64,000 bases of DNA from CAVRQM01 sp963732775 (GCA_963732775.1 CAVTAR010000001.1:682001-746000), one strand, 5' to 3'; positions 1 through 10,583 are shown, counted from the stretch's first letter. Numbers and translations are program-made. Notes: generated from the letters alone by a model not told the origin.

Positions 1-1
1 C

Positions 2-364
2 TCGTTCTATGGCGCGTGGATGTTCCTGATGTTCGGGCTGACGCAGCACGCGGGGCTCGCCGAGGACGTGCTCGACCACCGTCTGAACGCGCGCACCATC
101 CACATGAACCCGCTGTTCCGCTTCATCTACTGGAACATGAACTACCACGTCGAACACCACATGTTCCCGATGGTGCCGTACCACGCGCTGCCGCGGCTGC
201 ACGAGGCGGTTAAGCACGACACGCCGCCGCCGTATCGCGGCGTGCTGGCCGCCTATCGCGAGATCATCCCGGCACTGCTGCGCCAGCGGCGCGACCCGAC
301 CTATTTCGTCCGCCGCGCGCTGCCGGCGGGCGCGCCGCAGCCGCTCGCGGTGGCGGCCGAGTAG
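2..364 (+). CDS. mocD: MocD-like membrane di-iron oxygenase (C-terminal part)
   Basis: This is the last ~120 residues of a fatty-acid-desaturase/alkane-hydroxylase type membrane oxygenase; the start lies left of the window. The reading frame is open from base 2. The third histidine box of the family, HVEHH, is encoded at 146-160 and is followed by MFPMVPYHALP, a typical desaturase tail; these histidines bind the di-iron centre. The next two genes encode a Rieske ferredoxin and a ferredoxin reductase, as in the rhizobial mocDEF set, where the complex is proposed to demethylate the rhizopine 3-O-methyl-scyllo-inosamine. The downstream inositol genes support that reading. The name rests on context plus the desaturase signature; the true substrate cannot be read from this fragment. 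Confidence 0.75.
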   Translation, partial: SFYGAWMFLMFGLTQHAGLAEDVLDHRLNARTIHMNPLFRFIYWNMNYHVEHHMFPMVPYHALPRLHEAVKHDTPPPYRGVLAAYREIIPALLRQRRDPTYFVRRALPAGAPQPLAVAAE

Positions 365-700
365 ATGGCCGCCGAGTGGATGGGGGGCGAGACCTGGGTG
401 CAGGCGTGCCGCACCGATGACGTGGCGCCGGAGGACGTGATCCGCTTCGACCACGCCGGGCGCACCTTCGCCATCTATCGTGCCGAGGACGATGCGTGGT
501 TCGCGACCGACGGGCTCTGCACCCACGAGCAGGTGCATCTCGCCGACGGGATGGTGGTGGGCCACCTGATCGAGTGCCCGAAGCACAACGGCCGGTTCGA
601 CATCCGCACCGGCGAGGCCCAGGGCGCTCCGGTCTGCGTGAACCTGCGCACCCACCCGGTCCGCGTCGAGGGCGATGCCGTCCTGCTGCGGACCGGCTGA
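365..700 (+). CDS. mocE: MocE-like Rieske [2Fe-2S] ferredoxin
   Basis: Encodes a 111-residue soluble electron carrier. A classic Rieske cluster motif is visible: C52-x-H54 and C71-x2-H74, separated by 16 residues, with the CPKHNGRFD loop typical of naphthalene-dioxygenase-type ferredoxins. The gene begins directly after the oxygenase stop codon (364/365), so the two are translationally linked. Its likely job is to pass electrons from the reductase at 705-1928 to the oxygenase upstream. Size and motif are exactly those of the family. The functional name moc follows from the gene order oxygenase-ferredoxin-reductase next to inositol catabolism, and is an inference. Confidence 0.85.
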   Translation: MAAEWMGGETWVQACRTDDVAPEDVIRFDHAGRTFAIYRAEDDAWFATDGLCTHEQVHLADGMVVGHLIECPKHNGRFDIRTGEAQGAPVCVNLRTHPVRVEGDAVLLRTG

Positions 701-704
701 GCGC

Positions 705-1928
705 ATGGCGGGCATGGTGATCGTCGGCGCGGGCGAGGCGGGCGCGCGCGCCGCGCTGGCGTTGCGCGCGCACGGCTGGGCCGGCGCGGTCACGCTGGTC
801 GGCGACGAGGCGGTGCCGCCGTACGAGCGCCCGCCGCTGTCCAAGGCGGTGATGACCAGCGAGGCCGACCCGGTGGCCGCCGTCATCGCTACGCACGCGC
901 GGCTCGCTCAGGCCGGCATCGCCTTCCTGCACGACGTCCGCGCCGAGCGGATCGACCGCGCCCAGCGCACCGTGGTGCTGGCCGATGGCCGCGCGCTGCC
1001 CTACGGCAACCTGCTCCTGGCCACGGGTGCGGCACCCCGGCGCCTGACCGTCGAGGGCGCCGAGCACGCGCTCTACCTGCGCACCTTCGCCGACGCGCTG
1101 GCGCTGCGCGTGCGGCTGCGGCCGGGCGCGCGCCTCGTGGTGATCGGCGGCGGCTTCATCGGCCTCGAAGTCGCTGCCAGCGCCGTGGTGCGGCGTTGCC
1201 GGGTGACGGTGCTGGAAGCCGCGCCGCGCATCCTGATGCGCGGCGTGCCCACCGAGATCGCCGAGCTGGTGGCTGCCCGGCATCGCGAGGCGGGCGTGGA
1301 TCTGCGCGTGGGCGTGGCGCTGCGCGCTATCCATCGCGAAGGTGCCGGCGTGATCGCGGTGCTGCACGACGGCAGCACGGTCTCGGCGGATGCGGTGGTG
1401 GCCGGCGTGGGTGCGGTGCCGGAGACCGCGCTTGCCGAGGCGTGCGGGCTGGCCATCGAGAACGGCGTGCGTGCCAACTCAGGGCTGCGCACCAGCGACC
1501 CCGACATCTTCACCGCCGGCGATTGCTGCTCGTTCCCGGCGCCGCTGTACGATGGCGCGCGGCTGCGGCTGGAGGCCTGGCGCAACGCCCAGTCGCAGGC
1601 GGCGCTGGCAGCGCGCAACATGCTGGGCGAGGACCTCGTCTACGACGCGGTGCCCTGGTTCTGGTCCGACCAGTACGAGCAGACGCTGCAAGTGGCCGGC
1701 CTGCCCGCCTTCGCGGCGAGCGCGGTACGGCGCGACGTGGAGGGGGCGGGGCTGATGTTCTTCCACCTCGCCGCCGACGGCCGCGTGGTGGCGGCGAGCG
1801 GCGTCGGCACGGTGGCGCTGGCGCGCGAGATGAAGGCGGCCGAGCACATGGTGGCGCGCCGCATCCGGCCGGACCCGGCGGCGCTCGCCGCACCCTCGGT
1901 ACGGCTGCGCTCGTTGCTGGCCGCCTGA
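705..1928 (+). CDS. mocF: MocF-like FAD-dependent ferredoxin reductase
   Basis: A 407-residue NAD(P)H:ferredoxin reductase of the putidaredoxin-reductase family. The FAD Rossmann motif GAGEAG is at residues 8-13, the NAD(P)H Rossmann motif GGGFIG at 148-153, and the second FAD contact FTAGDCC appears near residue 265; a C-terminal reductase domain follows. The start at 705 puts the first Rossmann strand right at the N-terminus, as is normal; an earlier in-frame start would only add a tail overlapping the ferredoxin gene. It sits 4 bases after the Rieske gene, so both are surely co-expressed. It should reduce the Rieske protein and thereby drive the oxygenase. Dioxygenase systems for aromatic rings use the same family, so family alone does not define the substrate. 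Confidence 0.88.
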   Translation: MAGMVIVGAGEAGARAALALRAHGWAGAVTLVGDEAVPPYERPPLSKAVMTSEADPVAAVIATHARLAQAGIAFLHDVRAERIDRAQRTVVLADGRALPYGNLLLATGAAPRRLTVEGAEHALYLRTFADALALRVRLRPGARLVVIGGGFIGLEVAASAVVRRCRVTVLEAAPRILMRGVPTEIAELVAARHREAGVDLRVGVALRAIHREGAGVIAVLHDGSTVSADAVVAGVGAVPETALAEACGLAIENGVRANSGLRTSDPDIFTAGDCCSFPAPLYDGARLRLEAWRNAQSQAALAARNMLGEDLVYDAVPWFWSDQYEQTLQVAGLPAFAASAVRRDVEGAGLMFFHLAADGRVVAASGVGTVALAREMKAAEHMVARRIRPDPAALAAPSVRLRSLLAA

Positions 1929-1934
1929 CCCGCC

Positions 1935-2744
1935 ATGCCAGCCGTCGACTTCGCGCTGAACCACATCGCCGCCCCCCGTCTCGACGTGGCGGCGTTCGCC
2001 GCGCTGGCGCGCTCGCTCGGCGTGACCGCCATCGAGGTCCGCAACGACCTGCCGGGCGTGGCGCTGCGCGACGGCACGCCGCCGGCCGTCGTTCGCGCTG
2101 CCGCCGCAGCCGCCGGGATCGCGATCCTCAGCGTCAACGCGCTGCAACGCTTCGAGCAATGGACTGCCGAACGCGCCGGGCAGGCAATTGCGCTCGCCGA
2201 TGCCGCCGCCGCCTGCGGGGCGCGCGCGCTGGTGCTCTGCCCGACCAACGACACGGCCGACGCGCGCTCCGCCGCGCGGCGGGCCGAGGACCTGCGCGCG
2301 GCGCTCCGGGCGCTGCGCCCGATCCTGGCCGGGCGCGGGCTGCTGGGCTTCGTGGAGCCGCTCGGCTTCGCGGAGTGCGCGCTGCGGCTGAAATCCGACG
2401 CGATCGCGGCGATCGACGACGCGAGCGGGGGCGACGTGTTCCGGGTGCTGCACGACACGTTCCACCACTTCGTCGCCGGCGAGGCTGCGTCATTCCCGGA
2501 GCGCACCGGCCTCGTGCACGTCTCCGGCGTGGAGGGCGACGTGGCACGCGAGCACATGCGCGATCCGCACCGCGTCCTGGTCGGCCCGGCGGACCGCACA
2601 GGCACTCTCGGCCAGATCGCTGCGCTGCGCGAAGGCGGCTACGCGGGCGCGTTCTCGTTCGAGCCGTTCTCGCCGGCGATTCACGCGCTGCGCGACCCGG
2701 CCGCGGCACTGCGCGCCAGCATGGCGCATGTTGCCGGCTCATAG
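1935..2744 (+). CDS. iolI: IolI-like 2-keto-myo-inositol isomerase (TIM barrel)
   Basis: A 269-residue xylose-isomerase-like TIM barrel protein. The pattern matches IolI, which interconverts 2-keto-myo-inositol and 1-keto-D-chiro-inositol: metal ligands can be placed at E141 (FVEPLGF), D174 (LHDTFHHF), H195 (LVHVSG) and E243 (FEPFSP), in the same order and spacing as in the Bacillus enzyme, and the DPHRVLVGP stretch corresponds to the DEDRVWPGQG segment. Placed between mocF and iolC and co-directional with both, it would let the pathway accept chiro-inositol or epimeric inososes. A relative of this fold (IolH, MocC or hydroxypyruvate isomerase) is the main alternative. Confidence 0.78.
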   Translation: MPAVDFALNHIAAPRLDVAAFAALARSLGVTAIEVRNDLPGVALRDGTPPAVVRAAAAAAGIAILSVNALQRFEQWTAERAGQAIALADAAAACGARALVLCPTNDTADARSAARRAEDLRAALRALRPILAGRGLLGFVEPLGFAECALRLKSDAIAAIDDASGGDVFRVLHDTFHHFVAGEAASFPERTGLVHVSGVEGDVAREHMRDPHRVLVGPADRTGTLGQIAALREGGYAGAFSFEPFSPAIHALRDPAAALRASMAHVAGS

Positions 2745-2760
2745 GGGCCGGAGCATAGGC

Positions 2761-4734
2761 ATGGGACCGCTCGACGTCGTCACCATCGGACGCTCCTCGG
2801 TGGATCTCTACGGCCAGCAGGTGGGCGGCCGGTTGGAGGACATGGCGAGCTTCTCCAAGGCGGTCGGCGGCTGCCCCACCAACATCGCCATCGGCACCGC
2901 GCGCCTGGGCTTGCGATCCGCGGTCATCACCCGCGTCGGCGACGAGCACATGGGCCGCTTCATCCGCGAGCAGCTGCTCCGCGAGGGCGTCGAGGTCGGC
3001 GGCGTGCACACCGACCCCGCGCGGCTGACGGCGCTCGTGCTGCTCGGCGTGCGCGACGAGCACTCGTTCCCGCTCATCTTCTACCGCGCCGATTGCGCCG
3101 ACGCGGCGCTCGACGAGGGCGACATCGACCCGGCCCTCGTCGCACGCGCGGCCGCGGTGCTCGTCACCGGCACGCATTTCGCCCGCCCGGCGGCGGCGGC
3201 GGCGCAGCTGCGCGCAATCACCCTGGCGCGCGCGAAGGGCGGGTGCGTGGTCTTCGACATCGACTATCGCCCGAACCTGTGGGGCCTCGCCGGGCACGGC
3301 GCGGGCGAGAGCCGCTACCTGCGCTCGGCCGGGGTCACGGCGCTGCTCGCCCCGGTGCTGCCGCTGTGCGACCTGATCGTCGGCACCGAGGAGGAGTTCC
3401 ACATCGCCGGCGGCGCCGAGGATACGCTCGCCGCGTTGCGCGCGGCGCGTGCCGCGAGCCGGGCGACGCTGGTGTGCAAGCGCGGGCCGATGGGCTGCCT
3501 GGTATTCCCCGGCGAGATCCCGGACCGGCTCGAGGACGGCATCCGCGGCCCCGGCTTTCCGGTGGAGGTCTACAACGTGCTGGGCGCGGGCGACGCCTTC
3601 ATGTCGGGCTTCCTGCGCGGCTGGCTGCGGGACGAGACGCTGGAGACCTGCTGCGCCTGGGCCAACGCGTGCGGCGCGTTCGCCGTCTCGCGCCTGCTGT
3701 GCTCGCCGGAGAGCCCGACCTGGACCGAGCTGCAGCACTTCCTCCGCCACGGCAGCGCGCACCTTGCGTTGCGCCACGATGCCGCGCTGAACCACGTCCA
3801 CTGGGCGACCACGCGGCGCCCGCAACCCGGGACGGTGATGGCGCTCGCGATCGACCACCGCGCGCAGCTCGCGAGCCTCGATGGCGCGACGCCGGAGCGG
3901 ATCGCGGCCTTCAAGGGCCTGGCGCTGGATGCCGCCTTGCGGGTGGCGGGCGGGCGGCCCGGCTTCGGCATGTTGCTCGACGGCACCTATGGCCGCGCGG
4001 CGCTGTTGCGGGCGGCCGGCACGGAGGCGACCGGCACGGAGGCGACCGGCACGGAGGCGACCGGCACGGAGGCAACCGGCACAGAGGCGACCGGCACGGC
4101 GTTGTGGGTCGCGCGCCCGGTGGAGCGGCCCGGCAGCCGGCCGCTCGACTTCGACGGCATGGACAGCCTGGCCGCCCACCTCGCGGAATGGCCGGTGACG
4201 CAGACCGTGAAGTGCCTGTGCTTCTATCACCCGGACGACCCGCCCGAGCTGCGCGAGCGCCAGGAGCGCGAGCTGCGGCGGCTGTTCGAGGCGACGCGCA
4301 GCGGCGGACGCGAGCTGCTGCTGGAGATCATCGCCGGCAAGCACGGCGCGCTGCACGACGATACCGTGGCGCGGGTGGTCGCGCGGCTGTATGCCATCGG
4401 CATCCGGCCGGACTGGTGGAAGCTGGAGCCGCAGCCGGGCGCCGCGGCGTGGCGTGCGGTCGGCGATGCGGTGCGGGCCGGCGACGCGTTCTGCCGCGGC
4501 ATCCTGGTGCTGGGGCTGGAGGCGCCAATCGGCGCGTTTTCGCGCGTGTTCCGGGAGGCGGCGGGCGAACCGCTGGTGCGCGGCTTCGCGATCGGGCGCA
4601 CCATCTTCGGCGCGGCGGCGGCGTCCTGGCTTGCGGGGCGGATCGACGATGCAACGGCGACGGACGCCATGGCCCGCCGCTTCGCCGAACTGGTCGAGGC
4701 CTGGCAGGCAGCCCGTCGCGACGCGGCGGCGTAG
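2761..4734 (+). CDS. iolC: Bifunctional 5-dehydro-2-deoxygluconokinase / DUF2090 aldolase-like protein
   Basis: A 657-residue two-domain protein. Residues 1 to about 335 form a PfkB sugar kinase; the GAGDAFMSGF motif carries the catalytic Asp278. Residues from about 345 to the end form the DUF2090 domain, starting near MALAIDHR (residue 360), which in proteobacterial IolC fusions is linked to cleavage of the phosphorylated product into dihydroxyacetone phosphate and malonate semialdehyde. The start at 2761 gives MGPLDVVTIGRSS, the usual IolC N-terminus. Residues 420-444 are a fivefold GTEAT repeat made by a 15-bp tandem duplication, which is not part of the family. The repeat keeps the frame and sits in a likely surface loop, so the enzyme may still work. 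Confidence 0.93.
   Translation: MGPLDVVTIGRSSVDLYGQQVGGRLEDMASFSKAVGGCPTNIAIGTARLGLRSAVITRVGDEHMGRFIREQLLREGVEVGGVHTDPARLTALVLLGVRDEHSFPLIFYRADCADAALDEGDIDPALVARAAAVLVTGTHFARPAAAAAQLRAITLARAKGGCVVFDIDYRPNLWGLAGHGAGESRYLRSAGVTALLAPVLPLCDLIVGTEEEFHIAGGAEDTLAALRAARAASRATLVCKRGPMGCLVFPGEIPDRLEDGIRGPGFPVEVYNVLGAGDAFMSGFLRGWLRDETLETCCAWANACGAFAVSRLLCSPESPTWTELQHFLRHGSAHLALRHDAALNHVHWATTRRPQPGTVMALAIDHRAQLASLDGATPERIAAFKGLALDAALRVAGGRPGFGMLLDGTYGRAALLRAAGTEATGTEATGTEATGTEATGTEATGTALWVARPVERPGSRPLDFDGMDSLAAHLAEWPVTQTVKCLCFYHPDDPPELRERQERELRRLFEATRSGGRELLLEIIAGKHGALHDDTVARVVARLYAIGIRPDWWKLEPQPGAAAWRAVGDAVRAGDAFCRGILVLGLEAPIGAFSRVFREAAGEPLVRGFAIGRTIFGAAAASWLAGRIDDATATDAMARRFAELVEAWQAARRDAAA
4018..4092 (+). 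repeat. 15-bp tandem repeat inside iolC (5 copies)
   Basis: Five back-to-back 15-base units, starting ggcacggaggcgacc, encode GTEAT five times in frame. Units 4 and 5 each carry one silent base change, and a partial sixth unit follows. The copies are nearly identical, which suggests recent expansion by slippage. Confidence 0.95.
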
Positions 4735-4745
4735 GGGGGGAAAGG

Positions 4746-6599
4746 ATGAACGGGCAATCCGTGCGGATGACGACGGCGCAGGCGCTGGTGCAGGCCATGG
4801 CGGCGCAGCGGACCGTCGTCGACGGGCGCACCGTGCGACTGTTCGAGGGCGTCTGGGCGATTTTCGGCCATGGCAACGTCGCCGGCATGGGCGAGGCGCT
4901 GCATGCCGCCGGCGACGCGCTGCCGACCTTGCGGGCGCACAACGAGCAGGCGATGGCGCACGCGGCCGTGGGCTTCGCCAAGGCGGCCCGGCGGCGCCGC
5001 ATGATGGCCGTCACCACCTCGATCGGGCCGGGCGCCACCAACCTCGTCACCGCGGCGGCGGCGGCGCACGTCAACCGCCTGCCGGTGCTGCTGCTGCCCG
5101 GCGACGTGTTCGCCGGCCGCCGCCCGGACCCGGTGCTGCAGCAGGTCGAGGACTTCTCCGACGGCACCGTGACCGCCAATGACTGCCTGCGGCCGGTCAG
5201 CCGCTACTTCGACCGCCTCACCCGCCCCGAGCAGCTGGTCCCGGCGTTCGCCCGCGCGATGGCGGTGCTGACCGACCCCGCGGAGTGCGGGCCGGTGACG
5301 CTCGCCCTGTGCCAGGACGTGCAGGCGCAGGCCTACGACTTCCCCGCGCACCTGTTCGAGGAGCGGGTCTGGGCGCCGCGCCGGCCGCCGCCGGACGAGG
5401 CGGAACTGGCCGCCTCCGTCGCCCTGCTGCGCGCCGCCCGCCGCCCCATGGTGATCGCCGGCGGTGGGGTGCTGTACTCGGAGGCCGAGCCGGCGCTGCG
5501 CGATTTCTGCCAGGCGCGCGGGATTCCCGTCGCCGAGACCCAGGCCGGCAAGTCGAGCCTGCCGGACGATCACGCCATGAACCTGGGCGCGCTCGGCGTG
5601 ACCGGCACGGCGGCGGCCAATGCGCTCGCCGGGGAGGCGGACCTGCTGCTCGCCGTCGGCACGCGGCTCGCCGACTTCACCACCGGCTCGTGGTCGCTGT
5701 TCCGCGATCCGGGGCGGCGCATCGTCGGCCTGAACGTGCAGCCGTTCGACGCCGGCAAGCACCGCGCGCAACCGCTGGTCGCCGACGCGCGGGCCGGGCT
5801 TGCCGCACTGGACGCCGCACTCGGCGACTGGCGCGCCCCGGCGGCCTGGACCGCGCGGGGGGGCGAGGCGACACGGGCATGGCAAGCCGAGGCGGCCCGC
5901 TACACGGCGGCGGGCAACGCCGAGCTGCCGAGCGACGCGCAGGTGATCGGCGCGCTGCAACGCGGCGCGCAGCCGAGCGACGTAGTGGTGGGCGCCGCCG
6001 GCGGCCTGCCCGGGGAGCTGCACAAGCTGTGGCGGACCCGGCAATCGGGCGGCTACCACATGGAATACGGCTACTCGACGATGGGCTACGAGATCGCGGG
6101 TGCGCTCGGCGTGAAGCTGGCCGATTCCTCGCGGGAGGTGTTCGTGCTGCTGGGCGACGGCTCCTACCTGATGATGAACAGCGAGATCGCCACCTCGGTG
6201 ATGCTGGGCCTGAAGCTCACGATCGTGGTGCTGGACAATCGCGGCTTCGCCTGCATCAACCGGCTGCAGCTCGCGTGCGGGGGGGCGAGCTTCAACAACC
6301 TGCTGGCGACCGCGCGCCACGCGACGCTGCCGGCGATCGACTTCGCTGGCAACGCCCGCAGCCTGGGCGCCGTGGCGCACCATCTGCGCGGCATCGGCGA
6401 GCTGGAGCAGGCGCTGCGCGCGGCGCGCGACGAGCCGAGCACCACGGTGCTGGTGATCGACACCGACCCGATGCTGGCCACCGACGCGGGCGGCCATTGG
6501 TGGGACGTGGCGGTGCCGGAAGTGTCCGCGCGCGAGGAGGTGCGGGCGGCGCGCGCGCGCTACGAGGCGGCGCTGCTGGCGCAGGATGCGGGGGCGTGA
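4746..6599 (+). CDS. iolD: 3D-(3,5/4)-trihydroxycyclohexane-1,2-dione hydrolase
   Basis: A 617-residue thiamine-diphosphate enzyme that opens the cyclohexanedione ring in inositol breakdown. Three ThDP-family domains can be followed: the N-terminal PYR domain with the catalytic glutamate E67 in AHNEQAMAHAA, a central domain, and a C-terminal PP domain whose GDGS (residues 470-473) to LDNRGFACINRLQ stretch binds ThDP and magnesium. The start at 4746 has a clear AAAGG ribosome site 1-2 bases upstream of the usual position; earlier in-frame codons lie within iolC. Length fits IolD (about 610-640). It lies 11 bases after iolC, and its last bases overlap the start of iolE. Confidence 0.95.
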   Translation: MNGQSVRMTTAQALVQAMAAQRTVVDGRTVRLFEGVWAIFGHGNVAGMGEALHAAGDALPTLRAHNEQAMAHAAVGFAKAARRRRMMAVTTSIGPGATNLVTAAAAAHVNRLPVLLLPGDVFAGRRPDPVLQQVEDFSDGTVTANDCLRPVSRYFDRLTRPEQLVPAFARAMAVLTDPAECGPVTLALCQDVQAQAYDFPAHLFEERVWAPRRPPPDEAELAASVALLRAARRPMVIAGGGVLYSEAEPALRDFCQARGIPVAETQAGKSSLPDDHAMNLGALGVTGTAAANALAGEADLLLAVGTRLADFTTGSWSLFRDPGRRIVGLNVQPFDAGKHRAQPLVADARAGLAALDAALGDWRAPAAWTARGGEATRAWQAEAARYTAAGNAELPSDAQVIGALQRGAQPSDVVVGAAGGLPGELHKLWRTRQSGGYHMEYGYSTMGYEIAGALGVKLADSSREVFVLLGDGSYLMMNSEIATSVMLGLKLTIVVLDNRGFACINRLQLACGGASFNNLLATARHATLPAIDFAGNARSLGAVAHHLRGIGELEQALRAARDEPSTTVLVIDTDPMLATDAGGHWWDVAVPEVSAREEVRAARARYEAALLAQDAGA

Positions 6600-7474
6600 T
6601 CCGCCTCGGCGCCAACCCGATCGGCTGGTCCAACGACGACCTGCGCACGCTGGGCGGGGATACGCCGCTCGAGACGTGCCTTGCCGAGGCGCGCGAGGCG
6701 GGGTTCGAGGGCATGGAGCTCGGCCACAAGTTTCCCCGCGAGGCCGCGGCGCTGCGGGCGGCGCTCGCCCCGTTCGGGCTGGCCTGCGTCAGCGGCTGGC
6801 ACTCCGCCGCCCTGCTGGAGCGCGATGCGGATGCCGAACTCGCGGCGATGCGCCCGCACCTCGAGCTGCTGCGCGCGATGGGCTGCGCGGTCGTGGTGGT
6901 CGCCGAGACCTCCCAGGCGATTCACGGCGACATCGACGCGCCGCTGTCGCGCCGCCCGGTGCTGGCCGCCGGGCGCTGGCCGGAGTTCGGCGCGCGGCTG
7001 ACGCAGCTGGCGGAGGCGACGCTGCGCGACGGCCTGCGGCTGGTGTATCACCACCACATGGGCACCGTGGTGCAGGACGAGGCCGACGTCCACGCGCTGA
7101 TGGCGCACACCGGCGAGGCGGTCCACCTGCTGCTCGACACCGGGCACGCGACCTGGGGGGGCGCCGATCCGGTGGCGCTCGCCGCGCGGTATCGCGCGCG
7201 CATCAGCCACGTCCACGCGAAGGACGTGCGCGCCGATGTGATGCAGCGCGCGGGTGCCGCGGACTGGAGCTTCCTGCGCAGCGTGGTGGAGGGCGTCTAC
7301 ACCGTGCCCGGCGACGGCTGCGTCGACTACCCCGCCGTGTTCGCGGCCCTCCCCGGCTACGCGGGCTGGGTGGTGGTGGAGGCCGAGCAGGACCCGGCGC
7401 GGGCCAACCCGTTGCAGTACGCGAGGCTGGGGTGCGCGAACCTGCGGCGGTATCTGGCGGATGCGGGGCGATGA
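6596..7474 (+). CDS. iolE: Myo-inosose-2 dehydratase
   Basis: A 292-residue TIM-barrel dehydratase converting 2-keto-myo-inositol into the trihydroxycyclohexane-dione that IolD opens. The N-terminus LGANPIGWSNDDL is the IolE signature, and metal-binding residues appear in VYHHHMGTVVQ, LLDTGHATW and SHVHAKDVR. I chose the GTG at 6596, which overlaps the iolD stop (GTGA); it places the signature sequence directly at the N-terminus. No ATG exists near that position. Coupled translation with iolD is likely. The family length (about 290-300) agrees. Confidence 0.94.
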   Translation: MIRLGANPIGWSNDDLRTLGGDTPLETCLAEAREAGFEGMELGHKFPREAAALRAALAPFGLACVSGWHSAALLERDADAELAAMRPHLELLRAMGCAVVVVAETSQAIHGDIDAPLSRRPVLAAGRWPEFGARLTQLAEATLRDGLRLVYHHHMGTVVQDEADVHALMAHTGEAVHLLLDTGHATWGGADPVALAARYRARISHVHAKDVRADVMQRAGAADWSFLRSVVEGVYTVPGDGCVDYPAVFAALPGYAGWVVVEAEQDPARANPLQYARLGCANLRRYLADAGR

Positions 7475-7481
7475 GGCGGCC

Positions 7482-8302
7482 ATGAGCCTTCTGGTCCATG
7501 CCGCCCCGCCCGACGCCGATGGCGCGATCCAGCGCGTGACGCCGCAGGGTGCCGGGTGGCGCTACGTCGGGTTCGAGGTGTTCGCACTCGCCCCCGGCCA
7601 GGGGGTCGCGCGCGAGACCGGGGGCATGGAGGTGTGCCTCGTGCTGGTGTCCGGCCGCGCCGACATCGCCGCCTCGGGCCAAAGCTTCGGCGTGCTCGGT
7701 GGGCGCGAGAGCCCGTTCGAGGGCGCGCCGTGGTCGCTCTACGTGCCGGCCGGTTCCGGATGGCGCGCCACCGCCGTCGGCGCCTGCGAACTCGCCGTCT
7801 GCGCCGCGCCGGCCCGGGGCACGCTGCCCGCCCGCGTGATCCCGCCCGGGGAGGTCGGCAGCGAGCGGCGCGGCCACGGCACCAACGCGCGCGAGATCCG
7901 CAACATCCTGCCGGACACCGGCGCCGCGGAAGCCCTGCTGGTGGTGGAAGTCGTGACGCCTGGCGGCCACTGGTCCAGCTATCCGCCGCACAAGCACGAC
8001 ACCGACGACTTTCCGCGCGAGACCTATCTGGAGGAGACGTACTATCACCGCCTCGCGGACCCGCGCGGCTTCGCGGTGCAGCGGGTGTACACCGAGGACG
8101 GGTCGCTCGACGAGACGATGGCGGTGCGCGACCGCGACGTGGTGCTGGTGCCGCGCGGCTATCATCCGGTCGGCGCGCCGCACGGCTTCGACCTCTACTA
8201 CCTCAACGTGATGGCCGGCCCGGTGCGCGCCTGGCGCTTCACCGTGTCGCCCGACCACGCGCACCTGGGCTGGCACTCCAGCCCCACCACGGAGACCGCG
8301 TC

Positions 8303-8306
<4 letters not shown>
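7482..8306 (+). CDS. iolB: 5-deoxy-glucuronate isomerase
   Basis: A 274-residue protein of the KduI/IolB double-cupin family, which converts 5-deoxy-D-glucuronate into 2-deoxy-5-keto-gluconate, the IolC substrate. The cupin metal site shows as YPPHKHDTDDFPRETYLEETYYH (split over two strands), with further His in the second cupin at VPRGYHPVGAPHG. The ATG at 7482 follows iolE by 7 bases and gives the usual short N-terminus; a possible ATG at 7471 lies in frame-shifted sequence. The stop overlaps the iolA start in an ATGA, so the two are translationally coupled. Confidence 0.94.
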
Positions 8307-9805
<1,499 letters not shown>

Positions 9806-9817
9806 CGGACGCCGCGG

Positions 9818-10060
9818 TCAGGAGCCTCGGAGCAACCCGGCCACGGAGATGTCCTCGTCGACATCCGGCCAGGGGATTCCGCTCCCCCGGCCGATCCAGC
9901 GCCAGTTTTGCCGCTGAGCTTGGGTCGCGTCGCGCAGGCGTGGAAACCACTCGATCGGCGCCGAGAGCTGGCGACCGTCGGCCAATCTCACATGCAAATC
10001 CGTATCATCCACCCTGACATCGACGGCCGTCGCGTCAGGGATCAGTGCCGAAGTGGGCAT
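9818..10060 (-). CDS. DUF2442 domain protein
   Basis: An 80-residue protein matching the small DUF2442 family: a first half of alternating beta strands (AVDVRVDDTDLHVRLADGRQLSAPIEWFPRL) followed by a W-rich second half ending DVDEDISVAGLLRG. These proteins are often encoded next to DUF4160 genes and may form small two-gene modules of unknown role; here I find no DUF4160 partner, only a 19-codon open stretch in the 98-base gap upstream. Convergent with iolA. Function is unknown. Confidence 0.8.
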   Translation of the reverse strand: MPTSALIPDATAVDVRVDDTDLHVRLADGRQLSAPIEWFPRLRDATQAQRQNWRWIGRGSGIPWPDVDEDISVAGLLRGS

Positions 10061-10158
10061 CCCATCTCTCCAGGAACGTTCTGGACCAGGATGGTCGGCA
10101 TCCGGGGCTCCGCATCAGGGCAGGACGGTCGCCGTAAGAGAACAAGTGCCGGTGGCGA

Positions 10159-10581
10159 TCACTCCCCCTCCACCCGCCCCCGCCCGCGCTTCACGCGTGC
10201 CCGCACCGCCTTCGCGTCCAGCCGGCGCGTCTTGCTCGCCAGCGTCGGCCGCGTCGCCCGGCGCTTCACCACCGGCACGGCCGCGTCAGCGATGATGCCG
10301 GCCAGGCGGGCGCGGGCCTCGGCGCGGTTGTCCTCCTGGCTGCGGTGGGTGCGCGCGGTCAGCACCAGCACGCCGTCCTTGGTCAGCCGCCGGTCGTGCA
10401 GCGCCAGGACACGCGCGCGCACCGCCTCCGGCAGCGACGGCGAATGCAGCACATCGAAGCGCAACTGCACCGCCGACGACACCTTGTTGACGTTCTGCCC
10501 GCCCGGCCCGGAGGCCAGCACGAACGTCTCGTCCAGCTCGGCATCGTCGATGACGAGCCCCGGGCGCACCTGCAGGCCCAT
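10159..10581 (-). CDS. arfB: Peptidyl-tRNA hydrolase ArfB (ribosome rescue)
   Basis: A 140-residue release-factor-like hydrolase that frees stalled ribosomes. The GGQ catalytic motif is at residues 27-29 within SGPGGQNVNK, and the C-terminus is a highly basic tail (TRRLDAKAVRARVKRGRGR) that in ArfB enters the empty mRNA channel. There is no stop-codon-recognition domain, so it is not a canonical release factor. The start at 10581 gives the normal family length; a longer open frame upstream overlaps the hydrolase gene and lacks homology. It follows that gene by 2 bases and is probably co-transcribed with it. Confidence 0.93.
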   Translation of the reverse strand: MGLQVRPGLVIDDAELDETFVLASGPGGQNVNKVSSAVQLRFDVLHSPSLPEAVRARVLALHDRRLTKDGVLVLTARTHRSQEDNRAEARARLAGIIADAAVPVVKRRATRPTLASKTRRLDAKAVRARVKRGRGRVEGE

Positions 10582-10583
10582 CG

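Noticed and set aside
2134..6497. Very long open frames on the minus strand opposite iolI, iolC and iolD.
   Set aside because: They are a product of high third-position GC; the sequence is Arg/Ala/Gly/His-biased with no domain, and the plus strand carries complete, well-known enzymes.
10061..10158. A DUF4160 partner gene for the DUF2442 protein.
   Set aside because: Only a 19-codon frame (MPTILVQNVPGE...) is open here and it has no DUF4160 motif.
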